Assembly (NCBI RefSeq): GCF_040529185.1
Contig: NZ_CP159510.1
Span: 310,001 to 374,000 of the forward strand
Direction of reading: 5' to 3'
DNA: 64,000 nt
Source of the DNA: Sporolactobacillus sp. Y61
GTDB taxonomy: Bacteria > Bacillota > Bacilli > Bacillales > Sporolactobacillaceae
The position numbers and the translations under genes are program-made. Of this stretch, positions 34,740 through 43,639 are shown in pieces. The notes below the pieces were generated by a model, which did no database searches, had not been told where the DNA came from, and worked only from the letters and a program-made list of their open reading frames with translations. How positions within the stretch are numbered: the first letter of the stretch is position 1; the number at the start of each line of letters is the position of its first letter.

Positions 34740-37700
34740 TCAGTTCCGATATTCAGGTACATCAAAGATCTGCGTGTATTTTGTTATTTTCCTGTACATG
34801 TTATCAATCATTGGTGTCTGCTTAACTGCCCAGCCAGGGTCCGTCGCGTATTGATGTGCCGCATTCCCCATGACCAGGGCATCCGGATTCCAGCGCATCT
34901 TGTACAGCGTATCCTGTCGATATGCCCGATTGTAAATATAATGGTCGGCGATCCAGGCGGCACCGCCTTCTATTGCTTTTCCCGGGGTGGTCCAGCCATG
35001 ACTGTAAGCGTATTCTGCACCAGCATTTACGGCATTGCCATCATAAGCACCAATACCGAACATATTGTACACCTTCGTGCCATGTATGCGGACACCTTTC
35101 GCAAGACTGGATGTGCCGTTCCCGGTCTCAAGAAGAGCATGGGAAACAAGATAAACTTCATTTACTCCATTATTTTCAGCAGCTGTAATAAATTCTGCCG
35201 CATAACCGGAGAGAATACCCCGGCCCGCTAATATGGTCTGCATATCCCGCATATTCAGGTTGGCGAGGGAAGACAGCTGAAGAAACTGATAGTATTCCGT
35301 CGAACCTTTTGAGAAGTTTCTGGGGTTAAGGTAATAAGCCAGGTTGCTGCTGCCATTCACTTTCTGCTCCTTCTGGAGTGCCTGACCGAACGAAACAGGA
35401 TATTTGGTTGTGATGTACACCGTGTCCCCTTCCTGTTTCGTTACCGTTTCTTCTTCCCTGATAAAGTCTGCGTAGACATATCCGTCACGACCACCATAGC
35501 TGACTTTTAACCATCCATTTGCCCCGGTCAGTATTTCCACACGTGTGCCAGCCTGCAGTACCCGAATGACATCATAAGACTTACTCGGACCCTTTCTGAA
35601 ATTCAAGCCTGTCGTGACCACACCATACCGCGTGTCCTGTTCCGGATAATCTGATTCATCAGATGGTGACGGTGCAGGCGAATTTTCACCGCTGCCGCCA
35701 TCAGAAGGTCTCGCCACAAAATCACCCGACACATACGCCGTGCCGCCGTTGTATTTGATCTTCAGCCAGCCCCCGCCGGCCTCGCCTGTCACGTCGACTT
35801 TTGTTCCCTTTTTCAGGGTCGTCAGCCGTTTATTCGAAGTCCCAGGGCCGGTCCGCACGTTCAGATTCTCCGTCGTCGTCCCGGTGTAGAGGGTCTTCAG
35901 AGGAGCAGAGGAGCCCTTTCCCGCGTTCGGCTTCGTCACAAAATCACCCGACACATACGCTGTGCCGCCGTTGTATTTGATCTTCAGCCAGCCCCCGCCG
36001 GCCTCACCTGTTACGTCGACCTTTGTTCCCTTTCTCAGTGTCGTCAGCCATTTATTGGAAGTCCCGGGGCCGGTACGTACATTTAGATTCTCCGTTGTCG
36101 TCCCCGTGTAGAGGGTCTTCAGAGGGGCAGACGGAGTTTTCCCTGCGTTCGGCTTTGTTACATATTTGCCCGACACATACGCCGTGCCGCCATTGTACTT
36201 GATCTTCAGCCAGCCGCCGCCGGCCTCACCTGTCACGTCGACCTTTGTTCCCTTTTTCAGTGTCGTCAGCCGTTCATTCGAAGTCCCGGGGCCGGTACGT
36301 ACATTCAGATTCTCCGTCGTCGTCCCCGTGTAGAGGGTCTTCAAAGGAGCAGAGGAGCCCTTCCCCGCGTTCGGCTTCGTCACAAAATCACCCGACACAT
36401 ACGCTGTGCCGCCATTGTATTTGATCTTCAGCCAGCCCCCGCCGGCCTCACCCGTCACGTCGACTTTTGTTCCCTTTTTCAGTGTCGTCAACGGTTTCCT
36501 GGAGGTCCCGGGGACAGGTCGCACATTCAGATTATCCGTCGTTGTCCCGGTGTAGAGGGTCTTCAAAGGAGCAGAGGAGCCCTTCCCCGCGTTCGGCTTC
36601 GTCACAAAATCACCCGACACATACGCTGTGCCGCCATTGTATTTGATCTTCAGCCAGCCCCCGCCGGCCTCACCCGTCACGTCGACTTTTGTTCCCTTTT
36701 TCAGTGTCGTCAACGGTTTCCTGGAGGTCCCGGGGACAGGTCGCACATTCAGATTATCCGTCGTTGTCCCGGTGTAGAGGGTCTTCAGAGGAGCAGACGG
36801 GTTTTTCCCCGCGTTCGCCTTCGTCACAAAATCACCCGACACATACGCTGTGCCGCCGTTGTATTTGATCTTCAGCCAGCCGCCGCCGGCCTCGCCTGTC
36901 ACGTCGACCCTGGTTCCCCTTTTCAGCGTCGTCAGCGGTTTCCTGGAGGTCCCGGGGACTGGCCGCACGTTCAGATTCTCCGTCGTCGTCCCGGTATAGA
37001 GGGTCTTCAAAGGAGCAGAGGAGCCCTTCCCCGCGTTCGCTTTCGCCACAAATTCACCCGACACATACGCCGTGCCGCCGTTGTATTTGATCTTCAGCCA
37101 GCCGCCGCCGGCCTCGCCTGTCACGTCGACCTTTGTTCCCTTTCTCAGTGTCGTCAGCCATTTATTGGAAGTCCCGGGGCCGGTACGTACATTTAGATTC
37201 TCCGTCGTCGTCCCGGTGTAGAGGGTCTTCAGAGGAGCAGAGGAGCCCTTTCCCGCGTTCGGCTTCGTCACAAAATCACCCGACACATACGCTGTGCCGC
37301 CGTTGTACTTGATCTTCAGCCAGCCGCCACCGGCCTCACCTGTTACGTCGACCCTTGTGCCTTTTCTCAGTGTCGTCAGCCATTTATTGGAAGTTCCGGG
37401 GCCGGTACGTACATTTAGATTCTCCGTTGTCGTCCCCTTATAGAGCGTTTTCACTGATGACATCCGTTCAGTAAAACCGGCAGAAGACCCGCCTGTTTTT
37501 ATGTATTCTGCTGATACATAGGCCGAGCCATGACGGAAGTCAATCTGAAGCCAGCCAGACGCAGTTTTTCCGGTGACGGTAACTGTTGCGCCCGGTTTCA
37601 GCGTAGTCAGTATCGTCCCGCTTTCACCGGGAAGAAAACGGACATGCAGCCAATCGGTGGTCACACCCTGATAAGGTGAAACTTTCTGAACGGGCTGAAC

Positions 37701-38027
37701 AGACGGCTGAGTTGCCGCTTTTGCCTTTGCAACATAATATCCATCTACAAAGGCCGTTCGGTTATTATGCTTGATCTTCAGCCAGTGGCCTTTCTCACTT
37801 TTTCTATCCACGCCGATCACGCTGAATGTATCTCCTCTGTTCAGCATGCCGATCTCATCTTGATCCGTTCCCGGCGTACTTCGAATATTCAGATTAGTCT
37901 TAGCCTGACCGGTATACGCCTTGAACGAGTCTGCAGAAGCTTCTAACGGGTTTACGGCCGACACCGCGGCTACAGCAGCGGCTGTGGTCACGGCACCCAA
38001 TATTGTCAGGTTGCGATTTGGATTCAT
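34740..38027 (-). CDS. Secreted multi-SH3b glucosaminidase (autolysin, GH73)
   Basis: Exported peptidoglycan hydrolase of 1,095 residues. A signal peptide (about 1-33) ends near LEASADS. Eleven bacterial SH3 wall-binding domains follow: two divergent (about 35-170), eight nearly identical 74-residue units (about 192-783) and one divergent (about 795-860). A glucosaminidase domain forms the last ~200 residues, with catalytic Glu in SHALLETGNGTS, NMFGIGAYDGNA, AAWIADHYI and the end QTPMIDNMYRKI. It resembles the LytD/AtlA-type beta-N-acetylglucosaminidases. Start 38027 has GAGGTG seven bases upstream. The huge repeat block could change length by recombination. Confidence 0.92.
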   Translation of the reverse strand: MNPNRNLTILGAVTTAAAVAAVSAVNPLEASADSFKAYTGQAKTNLNIRSTPGTDQDEIGMLNRGDTFSVIGVDRKSEKGHWLKIKHNNRTAFVDGYYVAKAKAATQPSVQPVQKVSPYQGVTTDWLHVRFLPGESGTILTTLKPGATVTVTGKTASGWLQIDFRHGSAYVSAEYIKTGGSSAGFTERMSSVKTLYKGTTTENLNVRTGPGTSNKWLTTLRKGTRVDVTGEAGGGWLKIKYNGGTAYVSGDFVTKPNAGKGSSAPLKTLYTGTTTENLNVRTGPGTSNKWLTTLRKGTKVDVTGEAGGGWLKIKYNGGTAYVSGEFVAKANAGKGSSAPLKTLYTGTTTENLNVRPVPGTSRKPLTTLKRGTRVDVTGEAGGGWLKIKYNGGTAYVSGDFVTKANAGKNPSAPLKTLYTGTTTDNLNVRPVPGTSRKPLTTLKKGTKVDVTGEAGGGWLKIKYNGGTAYVSGDFVTKPNAGKGSSAPLKTLYTGTTTDNLNVRPVPGTSRKPLTTLKKGTKVDVTGEAGGGWLKIKYNGGTAYVSGDFVTKPNAGKGSSAPLKTLYTGTTTENLNVRTGPGTSNERLTTLKKGTKVDVTGEAGGGWLKIKYNGGTAYVSGKYVTKPNAGKTPSAPLKTLYTGTTTENLNVRTGPGTSNKWLTTLRKGTKVDVTGEAGGGWLKIKYNGGTAYVSGDFVTKPNAGKGSSAPLKTLYTGTTTENLNVRTGPGTSNKRLTTLKKGTKVDVTGEAGGGWLKIKYNGGTAYVSGDFVARPSDGGSGENSPAPSPSDESDYPEQDTRYGVVTTGLNFRKGPSKSYDVIRVLQAGTRVEILTGANGWLKVSYGGRDGYVYADFIREEETVTKQEGDTVYITTKYPVSFGQALQKEQKVNGSSNLAYYLNPRNFSKGSTEYYQFLQLSSLANLNMRDMQTILAGRGILSGYAAEFITAAENNGVNEVYLVSHALLETGNGTSSLAKGVRIHGTKVYNMFGIGAYDGNAVNAGAEYAYSHGWTTPGKAIEGGAAWIADHYIYNRAYRQDTLYKMRWNPDALVMGNAAHQYATDPGWAVKQTPMIDNMYRKITKYTQIFDVPEYRN
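35678..37453 (-). repeat. Eight tandem 222-bp repeats inside the autolysin gene
   Basis: Each unit encodes 74 residues: KTLYTGTTTENLNVRTGPGT, then GTKVDVTGEAGGGWLKIKYN and a linker VTKPNAGKGSSAPL. Two adjacent copies (about 36360-36580 and 36582-36800) are identical over some 200 bases, including third positions. Others differ in alternating TGPGTSNKWL and PVPGTSRKPL variants, so copies have been duplicated or converted recently. Confidence 0.93.
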
Positions 38028-38322
38028 GGCATTGCACCTCTTACCAGCTGGTTTAATCATTAATTGAGAATAAAAAACTTTTTTCATTTACGTTTCTCAT
38101 TAAATAAAGAAGTACGATAGTCCGGCGATCATAGCTGAATGCTTTAGATCCGTAACTTTGCGTCACTGTTTTTCAACAGTTTTGCCCTTTAGAAAAAAGA
38201 AATGGTCTGAGTATTACTTTCATTTTATCATGATTGGTCATATTTACCAAGATTGCATGGGCTTCTCTTTTTAAGCAAAACAGTGATTCTATGATTTATA
38301 TCGGTATGATTCACCTGAAAGT

Positions 38323-39120
38323 TTATCTGATACTGATTGCCTGATTACCGAATTGCTCCCATGCCTCAATAAACGCTGCTTTTTCTGACTGACTCCCCTC
38401 ATGATCAGCAAGCGGATCATTGAAGAAGATATGTTCTCTGTCATAACCGGTTACCAGAACAGAATGCTCCTGGAATGTGATGCGTATATCTCCCTCTTCC
38501 GTATGCCAGTTTCTCCATGCGGAATCCGGTACCGGCCGGAACTGAATACTTGTAATGACCCAGACAGGGTTCCCACTGGAAATCTCCTTTTCAACATCCG
38601 TCCAACTGCTTCCTGAGAAATCATGTACACGATTTCCCAGATACTTTTCCGCGAGTTCAGCTACCGGGCCGTGATATACCGCAAAGCCCGGATGATTCCT
38701 GTCCCCGCGATACATATTGCCGACAAAACCTTCGTTCGGGTTGCCCATATATCTTCCCGCCTGAAAGGGAACTTTCTTCATTTCCCCGGCCAGTTTCATT
38801 TTGTCCGTAACAACCCCTGCGTCACGCAGCAGCATCGTAAGGCTTGTCACTTCGCATCCATTGGGCAGTTCCGGCAGCTGTCTGATATGGGGGGCGGAAA
38901 GTTTTTTCTCTACATCCGGGCCGTCATAAACGTGATTAACGAATTGCTTTATGGGATTTTCCTGTTGCGGGTCCTGTTGCGGGTCCTGTTGCGGGTGATC
39001 TTCCGGGTCCGCTCTGCTATCTCCGACTACTTCCACTAATCCGGTTTCCCCGAGTACAAGCATGATACAAAAGAAAACGATCAGGAGCATCAGTGCAAAA
39101 ACACGTCCCTGGCTTGGCAT
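38323..39120 (-). CDS. C39-like (YvpB-type) putative cysteine peptidase, membrane-anchored
   Basis: A signal/anchor helix (about 5-25) is followed by a low-complexity acidic linker with three DPQQ units, then a papain-like domain. Cys is in LPNGCEVTSLTMLLRDAG, His in QEHSVLVTGYD and Asp in FFNDPLA, the arrangement of the DUF3335/peptidase C39-like family. Extracytoplasmic; substrate unknown. Start at ATG 39120 or GTG 39123. It follows panE by about 25 bases, so they may share a transcript, although no functional link is obvious. Confidence 0.82.
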   Translation of the reverse strand: MPSQGRVFALMLLIVFFCIMLVLGETGLVEVVGDSRADPEDHPQQDPQQDPQQENPIKQFVNHVYDGPDVEKKLSAPHIRQLPELPNGCEVTSLTMLLRDAGVVTDKMKLAGEMKKVPFQAGRYMGNPNEGFVGNMYRGDRNHPGFAVYHGPVAELAEKYLGNRVHDFSGSSWTDVEKEISSGNPVWVITSIQFRPVPDSAWRNWHTEEGDIRITFQEHSVLVTGYDREHIFFNDPLADHEGSQSEKAAFIEAWEQFGNQAISIR

Positions 39121-39147
39121 CACTGAATACCTTCTTCCCTTTGCCGC

Positions 39148-40074
39148 TCAGACGGACTTATTCTTTAGATCAATAAACCGGAGCAGATGATAAATCGTTT
39201 CAATCGCTGTAACCGGTACTTGTTTCGCCCGCGCGGTTTTGATCACAAATCCAAGGATCGCCTCAAGCTCCATTTTCCTTCCATGTTCCAGATCCTGAAG
39301 CATGGATGTCTTGTGATTCTGTACGTCCTTGTTGGGCAGAAGGACTTTTTCTGCATAATCACGGTTAATCGTAATACCCACTGCGGCCGCTGTACGGATA
39401 TATTCTTTTTTAACTTCGGCTAAAATCGGGAACAGATCGGCATCGTTCAGCGCTTCACCGACCCGAGTCCGGGTCAAAGCCGTCAGTGGATTATAAATAA
39501 TGTTCCAAAGGAGTTTATCCCATTTAACCTGACGAATATCCGGGGAGACATGAGTATCCACTCCTGCCTGGCGGAACATCTTGCTCAGCCATTCCAGAGA
39601 TGGGGCAGCCTCTCCGGTCTTCCATTCGCCGATAATCAGTTTTCCCTCACCGACATGATCCACAACACCGGGCGCTTCCCGAATCACGGAAATGAATGCG
39701 GAACCGCCGGCAACATGCTCTGCACCGAAAACATCGACGAGCTTTTCTTCATTACCGATGCCGTTTAACAGGCAGATAATCTTTGTAGATGGCCCTGTGA
39801 GCGCCTTCAGCTCCGGAATACATTGATCCAGCGCATTGGATTTCACGGCAAGCAGAATAAAGTCCAGATCATCCACCGGTTGCAGATGATCTGCATCCAG
39901 CACCTTTACCGGCAGTGAGAAATCTCCGTTAATGCTGTGAACGATCAGATCATGTTGTTGTAAATAGTCACGCGTCTTTCCTCTGGCTGCAAAAGCAACA
40001 TCCAATCCCTGTTTCGCCAGTACACCACCATAAAAACAGCCTATGGCTCCCGCACCAAGTACCGCAATCTTCAC
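39148..40074 (-). CDS. panE: 2-Dehydropantoate 2-reductase
   Basis: NADPH-dependent reduction of ketopantoate in pantothenate/CoA synthesis. Rossmann motif VLGAGAIGCFYGGVLA, then LLAVKSNALDQ, LLNGIGNEE, the catalytic Lys in QVKWDKLLWNIIYNPLTAL and TSMLQDLEHGRKMELEAI. GTG 40074 is preceded by AAGGGAGAG; a longer ATG start at 40116 has no site. 308 residues, full length. Other PanE-like proteins act on related 2-oxo acids, so substrate is by family only. Confidence 0.9.
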   Translation of the reverse strand: MKIAVLGAGAIGCFYGGVLAKQGLDVAFAARGKTRDYLQQHDLIVHSINGDFSLPVKVLDADHLQPVDDLDFILLAVKSNALDQCIPELKALTGPSTKIICLLNGIGNEEKLVDVFGAEHVAGGSAFISVIREAPGVVDHVGEGKLIIGEWKTGEAAPSLEWLSKMFRQAGVDTHVSPDIRQVKWDKLLWNIIYNPLTALTRTRVGEALNDADLFPILAEVKKEYIRTAAAVGITINRDYAEKVLLPNKDVQNHKTSMLQDLEHGRKMELEAILGFVIKTARAKQVPVTAIETIYHLLRFIDLKNKSV

Positions 40075-40248
40075 ATAAATCTCTCCCTTTGATATGACAC
40101 GAACACGGTCCATCATCTTATTTATTCCATTTTACAGCATTCCGCAGATGAATTCTGCTATCGCCATCCTGCCTGCGCCTTTTCTTACCTCATTTATTCA
40201 TTATATAATAAGTCTGTCTGTCTACTTAGTGAAAGCAGGTGAAGGGCA

Positions 40249-40707
40249 TTGGATGAGATTGTAATATACTGTGACGGCGGCTGCCGTGGCAATCAGAGTG
40301 ACCGGAATGTCGGCGGATGGGGAGCTGTACTCACCTATCACGGCCGGACAAAGGAACTTTATGGCGGTACGCGAAATACAACCAACAATATTATGGAACT
40401 GACTGCTGCGATCCGGTCGCTGGAAGAGCTGAAAACCGATCATATTCCCGTTTCTTTTTATATTGACAGTGCTTATGTTGTTAACGGCATGAACAGCTGG
40501 GTCACCGGCTGGACGAAAAAAAACTGGAGAACGGCAGGCGGTCAGCCTGTCAAAAACAGAGAATTATGGCAGCGGTTAAACGCACTGGCACAGAAGCAGC
40601 ATCAGATTACTTTTAATAAAGTCAAAGGTCATCATGGTGTGGCGCTGAATGAACGTGCGGACCAGCTCGCCAATCAGGGAATGGACGAAGTGGAATCCGC
40701 AAGATAA
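40249..40707 (+). CDS. rnhA: Ribonuclease HI-type protein
   Basis: Cleaves RNA in RNA-DNA hybrids. The four catalytic acids are present: Asp in YCDGGCRGN, Glu in NNIMELTAAI, Asp in FYIDSAYVVNG and Asp in NERADQLANQG. The helix region TGWTKKNWRTAGGQPVKN matches the substrate handle of bacterial RNase HI, and the KGHHG histidine loop is kept. 152 residues. TTG start after AGGTGAAGG. Active RNase HI of this complete type is patchy in Bacillales, where HII/HIII often suffice. Confidence 0.93.
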   Translation: MDEIVIYCDGGCRGNQSDRNVGGWGAVLTYHGRTKELYGGTRNTTNNIMELTAAIRSLEELKTDHIPVSFYIDSAYVVNGMNSWVTGWTKKNWRTAGGQPVKNRELWQRLNALAQKQHQITFNKVKGHHGVALNERADQLANQGMDEVESAR

Positions 40708-40731
40708 GACCTCTCTCCTGCAGGCATGTAA

Positions 40732-40771
40732 TAACCCGCGTTGAACGGATATTTTCCGAACAGCACGGGTT
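40732..40771. terminator. Possible bidirectional terminator between convergent genes
   Basis: Outer arms AACCCG / CGGGTT with an inner CGGATATTTTCCG hairpin lie between rnhA and the convergent oxidoreductase. Only short T runs follow, so efficiency is doubtful. Confidence 0.4.
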
Positions 40772-40788
40772 CTATTTGTGTTCCAAAA

Positions 40789-42795
40789 TCAGCAGTTCAT
40801 GCCGACTTCATTGCCGGTCCATACCGCATTCATGATATTGGCCGGCCGGCCGGCGTCACCGATTAAATACAGATCGGCTATTTTTCCATGAAGCTGATTA
40901 AACAGTGTCTGATCTGCACGGAATCCCACAGACATGACGATAGTATCTGCCTGTACCAACTGTTTTTCAAACTGCTTATTGGCCAGAACAGCACCTTCCG
41001 GGGTAATTTCAATCAGAGAACTGTCCGTGATCCTGTTTACCTGAAATTTATTCAGTAAATCCAGGAGCATGATTTTATTCATATGGGGAATGGGCTTTCC
41101 CCCGCCATTCGTTAATATGTCACTCTGGGCCTCAACGATGGTCACTTTCTTACCCTGTTCGGCGAGATATAGTGCCGTTTCGGAACCCACAAGTCCTCCG
41201 CCGACGACAAGTATATTTGATCCGGCCTCTTTGGTCCCTTCCAAAATCTCGATCGCAGTGGCAACATTATTTTTCTCCGATCCGGGGATATCCAGACGGA
41301 TCTCTTTTGCCCCGGTAGCCATGATCACCACATCCGGCCGCTGTTCTTTAACAAGATTCTCTGTAACCTGAGTGTGAGTCAGAACGTTAATATTCAGCCT
41401 CTCCAGTTCATTTTTATACCAGGCAATCAGCCGTCTGTCATCCACCTTAAAACCGGGAACCGAGCCCGGAACAATTTGCCCGCCTAATCGATCGCTTTTT
41501 TCATAAATCGTCACCTGATGTCCGCGAATGGCAGCCACTCTTGCTGCTTCCATTCCGGAAACGCCGCCACCGACAACCATGACTTTCTTTGAAACAAGAG
41601 CCTTTTCCGGGACATAGTATCTTTCTCTGCCGCAGGCCGGGTTCACGGCGCAACTGAGCGGTTTTCCTTCAAATCCACGCCCGAGACAGCCTACATGACA
41701 CCCGATACAGGGCCGGATCTCTTCCACCTGGTTATTTAGTACCTTCTTCGCCCAGTAAGGGTCTGTGAGCAGCGGCCGTCCCAGACCAATCATATCCGCT
41801 GCCCCGTCTTCAAGCGATTTTTCCGCGGTTTCGGGTACGCCCAGTTTTCCCGCAACAATGACAGGGATATGAACCGCCTTCTTTAATTCTTTTGTATAAG
41901 GCAGATAGAGTCCTTCTTTCTGGTAAATCGGCGGATGCGACCAGTACCAGGCATCATATGTGCCGACATCCGTATTTAGCTCATCATAGCCGGCCTCTTC
42001 AAGAATTTTTGCGGCAGCGATCCCTTCTTCAAGATCACGGCCTTTATCTACATAGTCCTCGCCCGGGAGACCGCCCTGACGCCAGTCTTTGATACAGCTT
42101 TTCACACTGTAACGTACACCGACCGGGAAATCTGCCCCGCATCTTTTTTTAATCCCCTGGACAATTTCAACCGGAAGCTGAAATCGTCCTCTTAAATCAC
42201 CGCCATATTTGTCGGTTCTTCTGTTGAATAAAGCAAGAGTAAATTGATCAAGGAGATAGCCTTCGTGGACCGCATGAATCTCCACACCATCAAATCCTGC
42301 TTTTTTTGCTATGTCGGCGCTTTCAATAAACTTTTGAACGATCCATTCCACTTCATCGGTCGTCAAAGAATTGCAGGTCACCGATGGATCCCAGTAATTG
42401 GGTATAGCTGATGCTGAAACCGGCGCAGCAGTGAGCAGGGCTCCCGGGACGCCGCTTCGTCCAAAGCCCATGGTCAGCTGCAAAAAGATTTTTGATCCGT
42501 AAGCGTGAACGCGTTCCGTCATTTCAGCAGAAGTCATAAGAAATCTTCCCGGGTTCTCTGAAACAACCGGGATAATCCCCGAAACAACCTTATCCAGCTT
42601 ATTCTCGACTTTGGTGATACTCGTAATAATTAAGCCTGTTCCGCCTTTCGCCCGTTCAACATAGTAATCTATTGCCCGCTGGCTGTAACATCCTTCATTG
42701 TCCACCAACCCAAATGCGCCCATCGGAGCCATAGAGATCCGGTTTTTCACTTCCACTTTGCCTATCTTAATCGGTTGAAACAAGGACTCGTACAT
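40789..42795 (-). CDS. FadH-type NADH:flavin oxidoreductase (old yellow enzyme plus FAD/NAD domain)
   Basis: A 668-residue flavo-iron-sulfur protein. The N-terminal TIM barrel (1-about 340) has NRISMAPMGAFGLVD, GFDGVEIHAVHEGYLLDQF and NRRTDKYGGDLRGR. Four cysteines follow in CIGCHVGCLG...CAVNPACGRE for a 4Fe-4S cluster, then an FAD/NAD(P) domain with VMVVGGGVSGMEAARVA and ILVVGGGLVGSETALYLA. This is the layout of 2,4-dienoyl-CoA reductase, enoate reductase and trimethylamine dehydrogenase. The true enone substrate is unknown. ATG 42795 has GGAGG seven bases upstream. Two cre sites show strong catabolite control. Confidence 0.9.
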   Translation of the reverse strand: MYESLFQPIKIGKVEVKNRISMAPMGAFGLVDNEGCYSQRAIDYYVERAKGGTGLIITSITKVENKLDKVVSGIIPVVSENPGRFLMTSAEMTERVHAYGSKIFLQLTMGFGRSGVPGALLTAAPVSASAIPNYWDPSVTCNSLTTDEVEWIVQKFIESADIAKKAGFDGVEIHAVHEGYLLDQFTLALFNRRTDKYGGDLRGRFQLPVEIVQGIKKRCGADFPVGVRYSVKSCIKDWRQGGLPGEDYVDKGRDLEEGIAAAKILEEAGYDELNTDVGTYDAWYWSHPPIYQKEGLYLPYTKELKKAVHIPVIVAGKLGVPETAEKSLEDGAADMIGLGRPLLTDPYWAKKVLNNQVEEIRPCIGCHVGCLGRGFEGKPLSCAVNPACGRERYYVPEKALVSKKVMVVGGGVSGMEAARVAAIRGHQVTIYEKSDRLGGQIVPGSVPGFKVDDRRLIAWYKNELERLNINVLTHTQVTENLVKEQRPDVVIMATGAKEIRLDIPGSEKNNVATAIEILEGTKEAGSNILVVGGGLVGSETALYLAEQGKKVTIVEAQSDILTNGGGKPIPHMNKIMLLDLLNKFQVNRITDSSLIEITPEGAVLANKQFEKQLVQADTIVMSVGFRADQTLFNQLHGKIADLYLIGDAGRPANIMNAVWTGNEVGMNC

Positions 42796-42813
42796 TTGCT
42801 TCGCCTCCATGTG

Positions 42814-42828
42814 TGTATGCGCTTACAT
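42814..42828 (-). promoter_or_regulatory. CcpA operator cre-1 of the FadH-type gene
   Basis: Minus strand ATGTAAGCGCATACA fits WTGNAANCGNWNNCW at all fixed positions. It lies about 20 bases before the start, in the leader, a roadblock position. Confidence 0.8.
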
Positions 42829-42880
42829 ATCGGTTATATCATTAAACAGCCAATTTGCATGTTAAATTTTTCACAAATTA

Positions 42881-42895
42881 TGGTAGCGATTACAT
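42881..42895 (-). promoter_or_regulatory. CcpA operator cre-2 of the FadH-type gene
   Basis: Minus strand ATGTAATCGCTACCA also fits the full cre consensus. It stands 67 bases upstream of cre-1, so the promoter probably lies between or over them. Confidence 0.75.
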
Positions 42896-43083
42896 CCTTT
42901 TTTTAATGGCGCGCCTGATGTTTATGCGTCATGCCTGCCCGGACGATCTATCGCTGATATAAAGAAAAACATGCCGGCCGGCAGATTACAGACGCTGCCG
43001 GAGGCCTGGTTTTGCTGAGCCCTTTCTCAATCGGTTTGTACTTTCTTAAAGTCAAAAAAAAGCCCGGCATACGCCAGACGGGT

Positions 43084-43587
43084 TTAATGTAACTGCAGAA
43101 CAATTTTGTCTGCCTGTATGGATTTTTTCACGTTAATGACCCGCTGATTTTCCGAGCCGCGGAATTTCAGTTTCAGATTTCGTTTGTCTCTTTCAAAAGG
43201 ACCGTCAACCAGCACATCAATATGATCCAGCATCTCTCTGCGCTTTGGATCCCGCAGCAGATCTTCAAAATGAAAACCGGTCCAGCACCAGATGTCTTTG
43301 CCCGGGCACTCGCTGTTCACCCGTTTGACAAGACGGGTCAGCGTCTCCGGATGATCGAACGGTTCACCGCCGAGCAGCGACAGGCCCTGAACGGGTCGGG
43401 CGGGATCGTTCAGATCCGCTATAATTTTATTTTCAGTTGATTCCGTATAAGGCTTTCCAAAGTTCGGATTCCAGGCCACCGCATTCCAGCAGCCCCTGCA
43501 GTGAAAATGACAGCCGCTGACAAACAGAGAATGCCTGATCCCCATTCCATTCAGAAAGTCAAACGGTTTATAATCAGCATAATTCAT
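43084..43587 (-). CDS. nrdG: Anaerobic ribonucleotide reductase activating protein
   Basis: Radical SAM enzyme that generates the glycyl radical on NrdD. The 4Fe-4S motif is GCHFHCRGCWN, followed by SLLGGEPFDHPETL and the ending QRVINVKKSI. 167 residues. Located 52 bases after nrdD and expected to share its transcript. The ribosome site before ATG 43587 is weak and distant. Confidence 0.95.
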   Translation of the reverse strand: MNYADYKPFDFLNGMGIRHSLFVSGCHFHCRGCWNAVAWNPNFGKPYTESTENKIIADLNDPARPVQGLSLLGGEPFDHPETLTRLVKRVNSECPGKDIWCWTGFHFEDLLRDPKRREMLDHIDVLVDGPFERDKRNLKLKFRGSENQRVINVKKSIQADKIVLQLH

Positions 43588-43639
43588 AGTTAAAGAGCCG
43601 CCACCCGGCAGCCTGACCTCCCTTATCGTTCCGATGAAC

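Noticed and set aside
35678..37453. CRISPR or transposon repeat
   Set aside because: The repeat is in frame and encodes SH3b domains inside one long gene.
38028..38322. Gene between the autolysin and the C39-like protein
   Set aside because: Only promoter-like A+T-rich sequence; no frame with a ribosome site.
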